Assembly: GCA_002716125.1 (NCBI GenBank)
Contig: PAZH01000022.1
Location: 3,243-67,242 of the forward strand
Source of the DNA: Rhodospirillaceae bacterium
GTDB lineage: Bacteria; Pseudomonadota; Alphaproteobacteria; UBA8366
Reading direction: 5' to 3'
DNA: 64,000 nucleotides
Shown here: positions 43,822-52,621 of the stretch, piece by piece
Layout: the number at the start of each line of letters is the position of its first letter
Numbering within the stretch: position 1 is the first letter of the stretch
Program-made: the position numbers and the translations under genes
The notes under the pieces: generated by a model
The model's input: the letters and a program-made list of their open reading frames with translations, nothing else
Told to the model about the DNA's origin: nothing
Database searches by the model: none

Positions 43822-45657
43822 ATGACTCCGCCTGAATCAGATCTTTTCGCCGCGAATTTTGCCGATCTCGGATCGGCGTTGCACGATGCATTCGGCTTTT
43901 CCGAATTGCGATCCGGACAGCGCGAGGCCATTGAAGCGGTCATGGCGGGCCGGAACGTCTTGGCGGTTATGCCGACCGGCGCGGGTAAGTCACTTTGCTA
44001 TCAACTGCCGGCCATCGTGCGTGGTGGTTTGACGGTTGTCGTATCACCGTTGGTCGCCCTGATGCGAGATCAGGTCGCGGCATTGCGGCTTAACGGGATC
44101 GCGGCCGCCACGATCAATTCGGATCTAAGCCGCGAAGAGAACGTTCAGACCTGGTACAAGGTACGCGATGGCGAAGTGCGTTTGCTGTATCTCTCGCCAG
44201 AGCGGCTGATGACCGACCGAATGTTGGCGGCGCTCGAAAAGCTAAACGTCGATCTCTTCGCCATCGACGAGGCACATTGTATTTCGCAGTGGGGCCCGGC
44301 GTTCCGGCCGGAATACGCCATGCTGGCCGATCTGCGCACTCGCTTTCCCGGTACGCCGGTCATCGGGTTGACGGCGACGGCGGATGGCGCAACGCGCGAG
44401 GATATCGAACAGCGCATGTTCGGCGGCGATGTTGTCAGTGTGATTACGGGGTTCGATCGTCCGAACCTCTCGCTCTCCGTGGCGCTGAAGAACAACTGGA
44501 AACGTCAGGTCGCCGATTTCGTCGAGGAACGGAAGGGCGCGGCGGGGATCGTCTATTGTCTCTCGCGGCGCAAAACGGAGGAGGTCGCGGTTATGTTGCG
44601 CGACCAAGGTCACAAGGCGCTCGCCTTTCATGCGGGCATGGACAGTATTGAAAAGGCGGCCATTCAGAACCGGTTCATGACCGAACCCGGCATCGTCATG
44701 GTGGCGACGATCGCGTTCGGCATGGGGATCGACAAACCGGATATCCGCTATGTCCTGCATACGGATTTGCCGGCGAGCCCTGAAGCCTATTACCAGGAGA
44801 TCGGCCGCGCGGGCCGCGATGGGGCGCCAGCGGAGACCATGCTGTTCTATGGTCTCGACGATATCCGCATGCGCCGCGTCTTCATCGAGGAAGCCGAGAC
44901 GTCCGACGAACATAAGCGGCGCGAGCACAAACGGCTCGACTCCCTAATCGCTTACTGCGAGGCGCCGGATTGCCGTCGGCGTATGTTGCTCCGCTATTTC
45001 GGCGAGAACGTTGAGGAAGCATGCGGCAATTGCGATGTCTGTCTCGATCCGGTGGAGACCACCGACGGGACGCTCGAAGCGCGTATGGTACTCGCCGCCG
45101 TGCAAGGGACCGGGAACCGCTTTGGCGTGGCCCACATTGTCAGTGTTCTTCGCGGCAAGCCCAACGAGAAGATCGAGCAGCAAGGGCACGACCGGCTTGA
45201 TGTCTATGGTGCCGGTGCCGCGCGCAGCCAGAAGGAATGGCAAGGCATCATCCGGCAGATGGTTGCCTCCGGCCTGCTCGATATCGACGTTTCGGGTTAT
45301 GGCGGCATCAAGATGACATCGACAGGCGCAGCGCTCTCTCGTGGCGAGGGCGAATTTCGGTGCCGTGCGGACCGAATTGCGAAGGCGCCGTCGCGCCGAC
45401 GGCGGTCGGGAACCTCTGACATTGAAACTCTCGATTCTGCCGGTAACGAACTCCTTGCCGTACTGAAAGCAAAGCGGCTCCGTTTGGCGGAAGCGCGCGG
45501 TGTGCCTGCTTACGTTATATTCTCAGACAAGTCGCTCACCGATATGGCGGCGAAGCGGCCGGCGACGCGCGATGAATTCGCGGCGGTCTTCGGGGTTGGC
45601 GACGCCAAACTCCGCGACTTTGCCGATATCTTCCTGGAGACGATCGCCGCGAACTAG
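43822..45657 (+). CDS. recQ: ATP-dependent DNA helicase RecQ
   Basis: 611 residues with complete RecQ layout. Walker A PTGAGKS is at 51-57, the DEAH box in DEAHCISQWG, motif VI in QEIGRAGRDG, then the RecQ C-terminal zinc site (CRRRMLLRYFGE, CGNCDVCLD) and a C-terminal HRDC domain (LAEARGVPAYVIFSD). It unwinds DNA 3'-5' in RecF-pathway recombination and fork repair. The stops of recQ and the convergent acetyltransferase share a CTAG. Confidence 0.97.
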   Translation: MTPPESDLFAANFADLGSALHDAFGFSELRSGQREAIEAVMAGRNVLAVMPTGAGKSLCYQLPAIVRGGLTVVVSPLVALMRDQVAALRLNGIAAATINSDLSREENVQTWYKVRDGEVRLLYLSPERLMTDRMLAALEKLNVDLFAIDEAHCISQWGPAFRPEYAMLADLRTRFPGTPVIGLTATADGATREDIEQRMFGGDVVSVITGFDRPNLSLSVALKNNWKRQVADFVEERKGAAGIVYCLSRRKTEEVAVMLRDQGHKALAFHAGMDSIEKAAIQNRFMTEPGIVMVATIAFGMGIDKPDIRYVLHTDLPASPEAYYQEIGRAGRDGAPAETMLFYGLDDIRMRRVFIEEAETSDEHKRREHKRLDSLIAYCEAPDCRRRMLLRYFGENVEEACGNCDVCLDPVETTDGTLEARMVLAAVQGTGNRFGVAHIVSVLRGKPNEKIEQQGHDRLDVYGAGAARSQKEWQGIIRQMVASGLLDIDVSGYGGIKMTSTGAALSRGEGEFRCRADRIAKAPSRRRRSGTSDIETLDSAGNELLAVLKAKRLRLAEARGVPAYVIFSDKSLTDMAAKRPATRDEFAAVFGVGDAKLRDFADIFLETIAAN

Positions 45658-46250
45658 CTGCGCGGCTTATTCATCTGATACGTCAGATGTGTTTTTACGG
45701 CGGGCCATTCGCTTTGAATGATGCTGTAGCAGCAAGTGTCCCGTAGGGTTCCGTCCGCCATGACCTGATGGTTGCGCAGCACACCATCCATCTTCGCGCC
45801 GAGTCTTTCGATCGCCCGACGGCTCGCATGGTTGAAGAAATGCGTACGGAATTCGACGGCGATGCAATCGAGTGCTTCGAACGCGTGGCGAAGCAGCATC
45901 AATTTGCATTCCGTATTCAAGGGGCCGCGTTGCACCCGTTTGCGGTACCAGGTCGAACCGATCTCGACCCGCTTCGCCGCATGATCGATATTCATATAGG
46001 TGGTCATGCCGACGGCCTGCCCGGATGCGTTCTCGACAATCGTGAACGGCAACATCGAGCCGGACGCTTGGAGACCGCACCGACGGTCGATTTCGGCACG
46101 CATCTGATCGGCGGCCGGCACGCTCGTATACCAAAGATTCCAAAGTTCGCCGTCCTGGGTCGCCTCGGCCAGATCGTCGTGATGCGACATATCGAGCGGC
46201 ATCAGGGTGGCATGTGTTCCGGTTAAGGTAACGGGTTCTAGCCAGGCCAT
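45654..46250 (-). CDS. GNAT family N-acetyltransferase, RimJ/RimL-like
   Basis: 198 residues of the Acetyltransf_3 group. Features: LTGTHATLMPLDMSHHDDLAEA at the N-terminus, VGMTTYMNIDHAAKRVEIGSTWY in the centre and the CoA-binding/late region LLRHAFEALDCIAVEFRTHFFNHASRRAIERLGA. Relatives acetylate ribosomal protein N-termini or small molecules; the target here is unknown. It stands alone on the minus strand, tail to tail with recQ. Confidence 0.92.
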   Translation of the reverse strand: MAWLEPVTLTGTHATLMPLDMSHHDDLAEATQDGELWNLWYTSVPAADQMRAEIDRRCGLQASGSMLPFTIVENASGQAVGMTTYMNIDHAAKRVEIGSTWYRKRVQRGPLNTECKLMLLRHAFEALDCIAVEFRTHFFNHASRRAIERLGAKMDGVLRNHQVMADGTLRDTCCYSIIQSEWPAVKTHLTYQMNKPRS

Positions 46251-46384
46251 GGTCTAAATCCTCAATGCGTTCGTTTTCGCGCGCGAACCTAAGGCGGAGA
46301 TAGGCTCCAGCAAAGGACCAAAATACGAAAATTATAGGGGCCAAATAATTAGAAAGCGCTGCAGATATACGATCTATCCATGTG

Positions 46385-46445
46385 TCGACGGGCTTGGCAT
46401 GAGGTGGAAACATTATCCTCACCCCGAACCAGCCGAGGGGTGAGG
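46385..46445. repeat. Intergenic repeat copy 1 with 9-bp hairpin
   Basis: The block TCGACGGGCTTGGCATGAGG (46385-46404) recurs with two changes at 49714-49733. It is followed by CCTCACCCC (46417-46425) and GGGGTGAGG (46437-46445), a perfect 9-bp stem with an 11-nt loop. It lies downstream of the leftward LLM gene; no T-run follows the stem on that strand, so it is more likely a dispersed palindromic repeat of the CTCACCCTGAGC type than a terminator. Confidence 0.6.
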
Positions 46446-46449
46446 GAAG

Positions 46450-47292
46450 CTACAAGACCGCCGCGGCGATCTTTTCCAACTGGGCGCACATCTCGTCGTC
46501 GGTTTCGACCCATTCGGGGCGCACGATGACGCGCTCGGCGCCGGCTTCGTGAAGGGCGTCGAGTAAGGTTTTGTCTGCGGGCTGGCCGTACACCGTGATG
46601 CCAATCTCCGAAGGATTGCGGCCGGCATCCTGTGCGAGCGCGTCGAGCTCCTTGCGTTTCTCGGCGAGTTCTTCGGGTGTGACCCGGTTCGGCAGCCAGC
46701 CGTCGGCGTGCGCGACGATGCGTTCCAGGACTTTCGGCGCAGCACCGCCGATATAGATCGGAGGGCGCGGTTGCTGCTGTGGTTTCGGGAAAGACCGGAT
46801 CGGCGGGAAGTCAAAAAATTCCCCATGATACTCCGTCTCTTCCTGCGTCCAGCACAGCTTCATGACGTCGAGGGCTTCGCGCGTCTGTGTCCAGCGGCGT
46901 GCGAAATTGCCGCCCATGAGCCCCGTCTCTTCCTTCAGCCAGCCGGTACCGATCCCGAAGATGAAGCGCCCGCCGCTGTGTAGATCGAGAACGGATATTT
47001 CTTTCGCGAGGAGCAGCGGATTGCGTTCGGGCACTAATGTGATGCCGGTCGCCAGTTTGATGGTGGATGTAACCGCTGACGCCCGGGCCAACGCGATATA
47101 GGGGTCGCTGAAATGCGAATAAGTCCAGGGAATCTCGCCGCCGGTCGCCGGGAAGGGGCTGACGCTTTCGACCGGCACCGCGGGATGCTCCGCGTACCAG
47201 ATTGAATCGAACCCGAGATCTTCCGCCTTTTTCGTAATGATAGCGGGATCGAACGTGTAGGCCGGCAGGGGCACGGAGATGCCAACGGTCAT
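46450..47292 (-). CDS. LLM class oxidoreductase, probable F420-dependent type
   Basis: 280 residues matching the short LLM group often annotated as F420-dependent (TIGR03619-like). Diagnostic stretches are GITLVPERNPLLLAKEISVLD, GGRFIFGIGTGWLKEE and RPPIYIGGAAPKVLERIVAHADGWLP. F420 use in this group is known mainly from mycobacteria and is only inferred here. It stands alone on the minus strand and is divergent from the TauE gene with about 110 bp between. Confidence 0.9.
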   Translation of the reverse strand: MTVGISVPLPAYTFDPAIITKKAEDLGFDSIWYAEHPAVPVESVSPFPATGGEIPWTYSHFSDPYIALARASAVTSTIKLATGITLVPERNPLLLAKEISVLDLHSGGRFIFGIGTGWLKEETGLMGGNFARRWTQTREALDVMKLCWTQEETEYHGEFFDFPPIRSFPKPQQQPRPPIYIGGAAPKVLERIVAHADGWLPNRVTPEELAEKRKELDALAQDAGRNPSEIGITVYGQPADKTLLDALHEAGAERVIVRPEWVETDDEMCAQLEKIAAAVL

Positions 47293-47420
47293 TTTATACG
47301 CTCCTCTTGCGATACGGCGATTTTCCTGTCGACATAGGAATTAGGTCGAAAACAAGAGGTGCCGAGCCATATTTCGACCATACCCGAACCAATCAGCGGC
47401 GATAGGTGTTAGAAATAGAC

Positions 47421-48179
47421 ATGTTCGATTCTTCTCTCTGGTCCCCTGAAAGCGTCGCCATTGTGGCCGCTGTCCTCCTATTGGCTGGGTTCGTCAAAGG
47501 CGTGGTCGGCCTCGGATTGCCGACCGTCTCGCTCGGCCTGTTGACCGCGGTTTTCGGTCTGAAGGCGGCGATCGCGCTGATGCTGGTGCCGTCTTTTGCC
47601 ACCAATGTCGTGCAAGGCCTCACCGGCGGGGCTTTGAAGGAGATACTCGGGCGGCTCTGGTTCTTGCTTGCGGTTGCCTGTGTGGCGATCTGGCTGTCAT
47701 CGGCATTGCTCGCCGGCGGCGATACGGCCATCCTCTCTGCCATCCTCGGGTTGTCGCTGTGTCTCTATGGCGGGTTGAGTCTGACGCGCCCGCAAGTGCA
47801 GGCGCCTGGCGATAAGGAGAAATGGCTCTCCCCGTTGATCGGTGCGATCAATGGCGGTCTGACCGGTTTGACGGGCTCTTTCGTGGTGCCAGGTGTCTTG
47901 TATCTGCAGGCGCTCGGCTGGCCTCGCGACATTTTTATTCAGGCGATGGGCGTGTTGTTCACCGTCTCAACCGTTGCGCTCGGTGTTTCCATGACCGGCC
48001 GCGGTCTGCTATCCGCCGATCTTGGGCTGCTCTCTTTCGTCGGTTTGGTGCCGGCGTTTATCGGTATGTATATCGGTCAGAAGGTGCGCAAACGGCTGTC
48101 TGAAGAGCGTTTCCGCCAGGTGTTCTTCATCAGCGTTGCCGTTCTCGGCGCTTATATCATTGTGCGGTCTCTGCTCTGA
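47421..48179 (+). CDS. TauE/SafE (TSUP) family membrane permease
   Basis: 252 residues from ATG 47421; an in-frame GTG at 47406 is possible and neither has a clear ribosome binding site. Around eight hydrophobic helices arranged in two repeats, with the TSUP pattern GFVKGVVGLGLPTVSLGLL near the N-terminus and GLTGLTGSFVVPGVLYLQALG opening the second half. The family moves sulfite, sulfoacetate or organosulfonates across the inner membrane. The stop overlaps the next gene's start (ATGTTC within TGATG), so the two are coupled. Confidence 0.9.
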   Translation: MFDSSLWSPESVAIVAAVLLLAGFVKGVVGLGLPTVSLGLLTAVFGLKAAIALMLVPSFATNVVQGLTGGALKEILGRLWFLLAVACVAIWLSSALLAGGDTAILSAILGLSLCLYGGLSLTRPQVQAPGDKEKWLSPLIGAINGGLTGLTGSFVVPGVLYLQALGWPRDIFIQAMGVLFTVSTVALGVSMTGRGLLSADLGLLSFVGLVPAFIGMYIGQKVRKRLSEERFRQVFFISVAVLGAYIIVRSLL

Positions 48180-48646
48180 TGTTCGAGACCGAGGGATGGG
48201 TCTTTCGGTGTGCCGACGCGGGCGATGCGAAGGCGGTCCGGGAACTGGTTCGAGTCGCCTATGGCGGCTACGTCGCACGTATGGGGCGCGAGTCGAAGCC
48301 GATGACGGCCGACTATGATGCGGCCATTCGAAATCATCAGGTATGGGTGCTCTTCGATAGCGCGACGTTGCTCGCCGTCCTTGAGTTGATTGCCGAGCCG
48401 GACGCCTTCATTTTAGAGAACATCGCCGTTGCCAATGACCTGCAAGGCCAGGGGGTCGGCGGGCGTTTGCTGGCGTTTGCCGAGATCGAAGCACAGCGGC
48501 AGGGCTACGACGAAATTCAGCTCTATACAAATTCGCTGATGGGGACGAATGTCGCGCTTTACGCGGGGCGTGGTTATACGGAAACGCGCCGCGAACCCTT
48601 GGGCGCCGGCGAAGTCGTCTATATGTCGAAAAAGCTCAAAAAATAA
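48179..48646 (+). CDS. GNAT family N-acetyltransferase
   Basis: 155 residues of the Acetyltransf_1 type. The acetyl-CoA pyrophosphate-binding segment is NDLQGQGVGGRLLAFAE, near residues 83-99, preceded by FILENIAV and followed by EIQLYTNSLM and ALYAGRGYTE, the standard strand-4/helix-3/strand-5 order. Its start overlaps the TauE stop. A strong hairpin follows directly after its stop. The target molecule is unknown. Confidence 0.93.
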   Translation: MFETEGWVFRCADAGDAKAVRELVRVAYGGYVARMGRESKPMTADYDAAIRNHQVWVLFDSATLLAVLELIAEPDAFILENIAVANDLQGQGVGGRLLAFAEIEAQRQGYDEIQLYTNSLMGTNVALYAGRGYTETRREPLGAGEVVYMSKKLKK

Positions 48647-48678
48647 GGGCGGCGAATTTCTCCGCCGCCCGTTCTCTT
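48647..48678 (+). terminator. Hairpin terminator between convergent genes
   Basis: GGGCGGCG (48647-48654) and CGCCGCCC (48663-48670) make a perfect 8-bp stem with an 8-nt loop, starting at the GNAT stop and followed by GTTCTCTT. The T-run is weak, but position between two converging genes fits a terminator, perhaps working in both directions. Confidence 0.7.
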
Positions 48679-48696
48679 CGAATTCGAAGCTTGTGC

Positions 48697-49620
48697 TTAT
48701 TCCAATGGCAGTCCTGGGTGGACGTTACGGGAATTCGCGATATCGATGAAATGCGGCGCCAGCGACGGCATCGCTTTGTCGCGGATCGTCTCGACCGTCC
48801 AACCCATGTTCTTATGAATCGTGCGGATTGGCCGCGGCTGGCTGTAGAGTGACAACTCCGCGCCGCGCTGGTGGAAAATCTGTCCGGTGACATGGCCCGC
48901 ATCCTCGGAGGCGAGGAACGTGCAGAGCGGTGCGATGGCATCCGCCGGGCTAAGGCGCAGGCGCTCTTCGCGCTGAGCGGCCGCATCGGGGTCCTTCGGT
49001 GTCGGCACCGAGCGGGTCATCCGTGTGTCGGCCGAGGGACAGATCACATTGCTGGTCACATTCTTCGAGGTGTTTTCCATGGCGACAATGCGCGACAGGC
49101 CGGCGATGCCGAGCTTGGCGGCGCCGTAGTTCGCCTGGCCGATATTTCCGAGCAAGCCGGAGGTTGAGCCGACCATGATGATGCGGCCGTACTCTTGCTC
49201 GCGGAACAAGTTGATTGCGGCGCGTGCGGTGTTGAAGTGGCCGGTCAGGTGCACATCCATGACCGCCTGCCAGTCGTCGGGAGACATCTTGTGGAACATC
49301 CGGTCGCGCAGGATACCGGCCGGATTGAAGACGATGTGGCAGCCGTCGAATTCATCGCGCGCCTGCTGCACCATGCCGAGGCAATCTTCGTAGCTGGCGA
49401 CCGAGCCAAAGTTCGGCGCGGCCTTGCCGCCGCCTGCCTTGATCTCGTTTGCGATCGTTTCAGCGGGACCTTGCTCACCGCCTTCCCCGCCGCCGCCGAC
49501 GCCCGGATCGTTGACGATAACGCTCGCCCCTTCTTTCGCCATTAGCTTCGCGACTTCGGCGCCGACCCCGCGGCCCGAGCCGGTGCAAATCGCCACGCGG
49601 CCATCCAGAATGCCCATCAT
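48697..49620 (-). CDS. SDR family oxidoreductase
   Basis: 307 residues, somewhat longer than a minimal SDR. Cofactor motif TGSGRGVG near residue 13, an insertion of Gly/Glu-rich sequence (DPGVGGGGEGGEQGPAE) after strand 2 that recalls the dehydrogenase part of the MFE-2 multifunctional enzyme, catalytic VGSTSG and YGAAK. The C-terminus is extended by about 45 residues (QPRPIRTIHKNMGW onwards). Such enzymes often oxidise 3-hydroxyacyl-CoA. It lies in tandem with another SDR about 150 bp upstream. Confidence 0.9.
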   Translation of the reverse strand: MMGILDGRVAICTGSGRGVGAEVAKLMAKEGASVIVNDPGVGGGGEGGEQGPAETIANEIKAGGGKAAPNFGSVASYEDCLGMVQQARDEFDGCHIVFNPAGILRDRMFHKMSPDDWQAVMDVHLTGHFNTARAAINLFREQEYGRIIMVGSTSGLLGNIGQANYGAAKLGIAGLSRIVAMENTSKNVTSNVICPSADTRMTRSVPTPKDPDAAAQREERLRLSPADAIAPLCTFLASEDAGHVTGQIFHQRGAELSLYSQPRPIRTIHKNMGWTVETIRDKAMPSLAPHFIDIANSRNVHPGLPLE

Positions 49621-49710
49621 GTATCTCCCTAGCTATATGTGTTGGTTGTGAGCTAAGAAGGAGATAGAGCGCCGTTCGGGTGGGACAAACGGGAATTGCG
49701 ATCGGTCATG

Positions 49711-49768
49711 CTTCGACGGGCCCGGCATGAGGCCATTGTTCCACCGCCTGACCCTGAGCTTGTCGAAG
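49711..49768. repeat. Intergenic repeat copy 2 with terminal inverted ends
   Basis: CTTCGAC (49711-49717) and GTCGAAG (49762-49768) are inverted ends of a 58-bp block containing TCGACGGGCCCGGCATGAGG, shared with copy 1 at 18 of 20 positions, and CCTGACCCTGAGCTTGTCG. This is a member of the widespread CTTCGACAAGCTCAGGGTGAGG-like palindromic repeats of proteobacterial spacers. It sits between two leftward SDR genes. Confidence 0.65.
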
Positions 49769-49775
49769 GGGCGGG

Positions 49776-50549
49776 TTACAAGTTCAGGAATGCGCCGCCG
49801 TTGGAGTGTATCGTCTGGCCGGTGATGTAGCTGGCGCCCGGGCCGACGACGAAGCGGATGAGGTCGGCCATGTCCTGCGGCATGCCCATACGGCCCAGCG
49901 GAATATCCTTGCCTTTGAGGCCGAGGGGCGCCGTCGGCGCGGACGAGGGATTGTTCTCCCGAACCGTATCGTAGGTTCCGACCACAACTTGGTTGGCCCG
50001 AATCCCATAGGGCGCGAGATCGAGCGCCAAGCCGCGGACGAATGCATTTAAACCCATCTTGGCGGCCATGGTGTGCGAACGTGTCGCGGCGCCGCGCGTC
50101 GAGGTCATACCCCCCACACCGATGATCGCGCCGCCACCGCGCTCTTTCATCGAAGGAAGCACGGCTTTCGCCAGATGGAACATGCCGTAGATCGAGATGT
50201 CGACCGTGGTCGAAAAAGTCTCAAGGTCCATGTCCTCGAAGCTCGTGTTATTCCGCACGGCGGCGTTGTGGACCATAATATCGATACCGCCGAATTCCTT
50301 GGCGGCGGCGGCCGCCATCGCGTTAACGGCATCGGGATCGCGCACGTCGGCCATGAAAGGAATGGCTTTGCCGCCCGCAGCACGAATACCTTCGACGACC
50401 TCTTCGCAAAGATCCTTTGCCTGAACCGAGTTGATCACCAGGGCGGCGCCGGCGCGCGCCAACTCTTCCGCCGTCGCGCGGCCGATGTTTCGCGCACTGC
50501 CGGTGACGATTGCCACTTTGCCGTCGAGTTCGTTCACCATGTCGACCAT
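49776..50549 (-). CDS. SDR-like protein lacking the catalytic Ser and Tyr
   Basis: 257 residues. The nucleotide-binding motif TGSARNIG (16-23) and NNAA-like HNAAV (94-98) show the SDR fold. The active site departs from the rule: in the helix SHTMAAKMG the Lys is 164, but the residue four before it, normally Tyr, is Thr160 (His159 next to it), and the Ser position 13 residues earlier falls on Gly147. It may use another proton donor, or bind cofactor without dehydrogenase activity. The start could also be ATG 50540. Confidence 0.88.
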   Translation of the reverse strand: MVDMVNELDGKVAIVTGSARNIGRATAEELARAGAALVINSVQAKDLCEEVVEGIRAAGGKAIPFMADVRDPDAVNAMAAAAAKEFGGIDIMVHNAAVRNNTSFEDMDLETFSTTVDISIYGMFHLAKAVLPSMKERGGGAIIGVGGMTSTRGAATRSHTMAAKMGLNAFVRGLALDLAPYGIRANQVVVGTYDTVRENNPSSAPTAPLGLKGKDIPLGRMGMPQDMADLIRFVVGPGASYITGQTIHSNGGAFLNL

Positions 50550-50618
50550 CTGTTCACTCCCGTGTTCGTTTGTTGCTTTAGGTGCGAGGGCGGATTCGCA
50601 GAATTGATATTCGTTAAG

Positions 50619-51275
50619 CTAGTTCGATCTCCCGGACGGGACGACCTCAATTCCGGCGAAGCGTTTGACGACGCTGGCGAGCTCCGCATCGCCGACCGGC
50701 CAGCTCTTTATATTGTCCATCTCGAACTTCGCGCCCCGCCAATGCTGGTAGATTTTGACGAAGGTCGTACCGACTTGATAGAGCGCCATCGCGGTGATTT
50801 CACCGATACCGGGACCATAACCGTATTTGGCAGGCCCTTTTGGACTGTCGAGGCAGAAGATCAGCATTTGAATGCCGTTCTCGGTCGCGTTGAAGACGCG
50901 GTTCTGATAGTTCGTCTCGCCGCAAACCGGCCGCCAGATACCGACGGATTGGGCCGTGAACTGATCGAGCGTGAGTTGCGGTGACTGCTGCACAAACACG
51001 GCAAAAAGCCGCTTCCATTCGGCGAAGCTTGTGCCTTTCGGTACATATTCTCGGATGAAATAAGTACCACCGTCATGTTCGCGAGTTTCAGATTCCGTTT
51101 CGGTATTTGCCGTCTCTTGCCAGCTTGGCGCCGGCAGTTTCACGTTGGCACCATGTATCTTCAGCTCGGTGAAGAATGTCTCCGCGTCGAAAGAGTCGGC
51201 GATCGCCGGGGCTTGGATGCCGACCAGCACAAGGCCCAATGAGATGACGCATAGCGTTTGACGGATGACGAGCAT
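50619..51275 (-). CDS. Exported protein of unknown function
   Basis: 218 residues from ATG 51275, preceded by GGAAGGAA. Residues 1-27 form a Sec signal peptide (basic start, hydrophobic core VISLGLVLVGIQ, cleavage likely after AIA). The mature part contains a region resembling small secreted proteins with GTSFAEWKRLF and a later FVKIYQHWRGAKF, plus two Cys (VCGE, FCLD) that could form a disulfide. I do not recognise the family. Periplasmic location is inferred. It stands alone. Confidence 0.75.
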   Translation of the reverse strand: MLVIRQTLCVISLGLVLVGIQAPAIADSFDAETFFTELKIHGANVKLPAPSWQETANTETESETREHDGGTYFIREYVPKGTSFAEWKRLFAVFVQQSPQLTLDQFTAQSVGIWRPVCGETNYQNRVFNATENGIQMLIFCLDSPKGPAKYGYGPGIGEITAMALYQVGTTFVKIYQHWRGAKFEMDNIKSWPVGDAELASVVKRFAGIEVVPSGRSN

Positions 51276-51452
51276 GACATTCCTTCCATAGAGAGGCAGG
51301 CGCCACGATAAGCTGATTTGACGGGAAGGAAAATTCACTTCCGCAGACGGTGGAAGCGGATACTAGTGGTTTCCGGTATTGGGCCGCCTAATTGACTTCT
51401 CGATTTATCGAGCTTGATTGAATTGACCCCTGCTGGCTAGTGTCATTGAACC

Positions 51453-52607
51453 ATGACGACACCATCACCCTTCGAACTTGGCGAAGATCAGCGTGCGATC
51501 CGCGCCCTGGTGCGTCGCGTCGCCGAAGAGAAAGTCGCGCCCCGCGCGGCGGAGATCGACGCGACCGGCGACTACCCTCAGGATATGTATGACCTGCTGA
51601 CGGAACTCGGCCTCTTTACCTTGCCGTTTCCGGAAGCCTATGGCGGTGCCGACAGTATGCTGTCGTCCTGCGTTGCGGTCGAAGAGTTCGGTCGTGTTTG
51701 CTACAACACGGCGTATTTACTCGTCGTCCAATGGACGCCGTTCGGTACAATTCTCGCGGGCGGCACAAAAGAACAAAAAGAGCGCTTTCTGCCGGGCCTC
51801 GCCAATGGGGACTTGCGCGCGGCGTTCTCGTTGACCGAACCGCAAAGCGGCTCCGATGTCGCTGGGATCAAGACCCGGGCGACACGCGTTGACGGTGGCT
51901 ACAAACTCAACGGCGGCAAGATTTGGTGCACGAATTCGGCTGTCTCCGACTTTATCGTCGTTGCCGCTAAGACAGGCGAGAGCGATGAGCGCGGCGCCGT
52001 CAATTTCTTTATCGTCGAGAAGGATATGGACGGGTTCAGCGTTGGGCGAAAGGAAGACAAGCTCGGAGCGCGGGGTGTGCCGTCCTCCACTATTTTCTTC
52101 GAAGACGTTTTTATTCCGGAAGAAAACCGCCTGGGCCCCGAAGGCGAAGGCTTCAAGATTGTGATGGAAGCGCTCAACAAGTCCCGGCCGATCATCGCCG
52201 CCCGCGGCGTTGGGTTGGCGCAAGGGGCGATCGATCACGCGCAGGCCTTTATCTCGGAACGCCATGCCTTCGGACAGGCGGTGAAGGATTTTCAGGGTGT
52301 GCGCTGGATGCTGGCGGATATGCAGATTCAAACCGAAGCGGCGCGGGGCCTCGTCTATAAGGCGGCGGCCGCGGTCGATGCAGGGCTGGAAGGAAACGAT
52401 TTGGCGATCCAGGCGGCCATTGCGAAATGTCACGCGACGGATACGGCGATGCAGGTCGCGACCGACGCTGTACAGCTTTTCGGTGCGTCGGGCATTTCCA
52501 ACGAATACCCGATCAACCGATATTTTCGCGATGCGAAAGTGCTGCAAATCGTCGAAGGGACCAACCAAATTCAGCGGAATATCATCTCGCGCATTATGTT
52601 GCGGTGA
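51453..52607 (+). CDS. Acyl-CoA dehydrogenase
   Basis: 384 residues, the standard length. Family signatures are AAFSLTEPQSGSDVAG (FAD/acyl-CoA binding), RHAFGQAVKDFQGVRWMLADM and the C-terminal QLFGASGISNEYPINRYFRDAKVLQIVEGTNQIQRNII. In the last block the catalytic Glu of short-chain and glutaryl-type enzymes is in IVEGTNQI. It introduces a 2,3-double bond into acyl-CoA, passing electrons to ETF. It is followed after 14 bp by the damaged Bcr/CflA gene, with which it would be transcribed. Confidence 0.95.
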   Translation: MTTPSPFELGEDQRAIRALVRRVAEEKVAPRAAEIDATGDYPQDMYDLLTELGLFTLPFPEAYGGADSMLSSCVAVEEFGRVCYNTAYLLVVQWTPFGTILAGGTKEQKERFLPGLANGDLRAAFSLTEPQSGSDVAGIKTRATRVDGGYKLNGGKIWCTNSAVSDFIVVAAKTGESDERGAVNFFIVEKDMDGFSVGRKEDKLGARGVPSSTIFFEDVFIPEENRLGPEGEGFKIVMEALNKSRPIIAARGVGLAQGAIDHAQAFISERHAFGQAVKDFQGVRWMLADMQIQTEAARGLVYKAAAAVDAGLEGNDLAIQAAIAKCHATDTAMQVATDAVQLFGASGISNEYPINRYFRDAKVLQIVEGTNQIQRNIISRIMLR

Positions 52608-52621
52608 GCGAGGCCGCGCGG

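Noticed and set aside
46417-46445. Rho-independent terminator for the leftward LLM gene
   Set aside because: The 9-bp stem is perfect, but no T-run follows on the minus strand and the block is part of a repeat found elsewhere.
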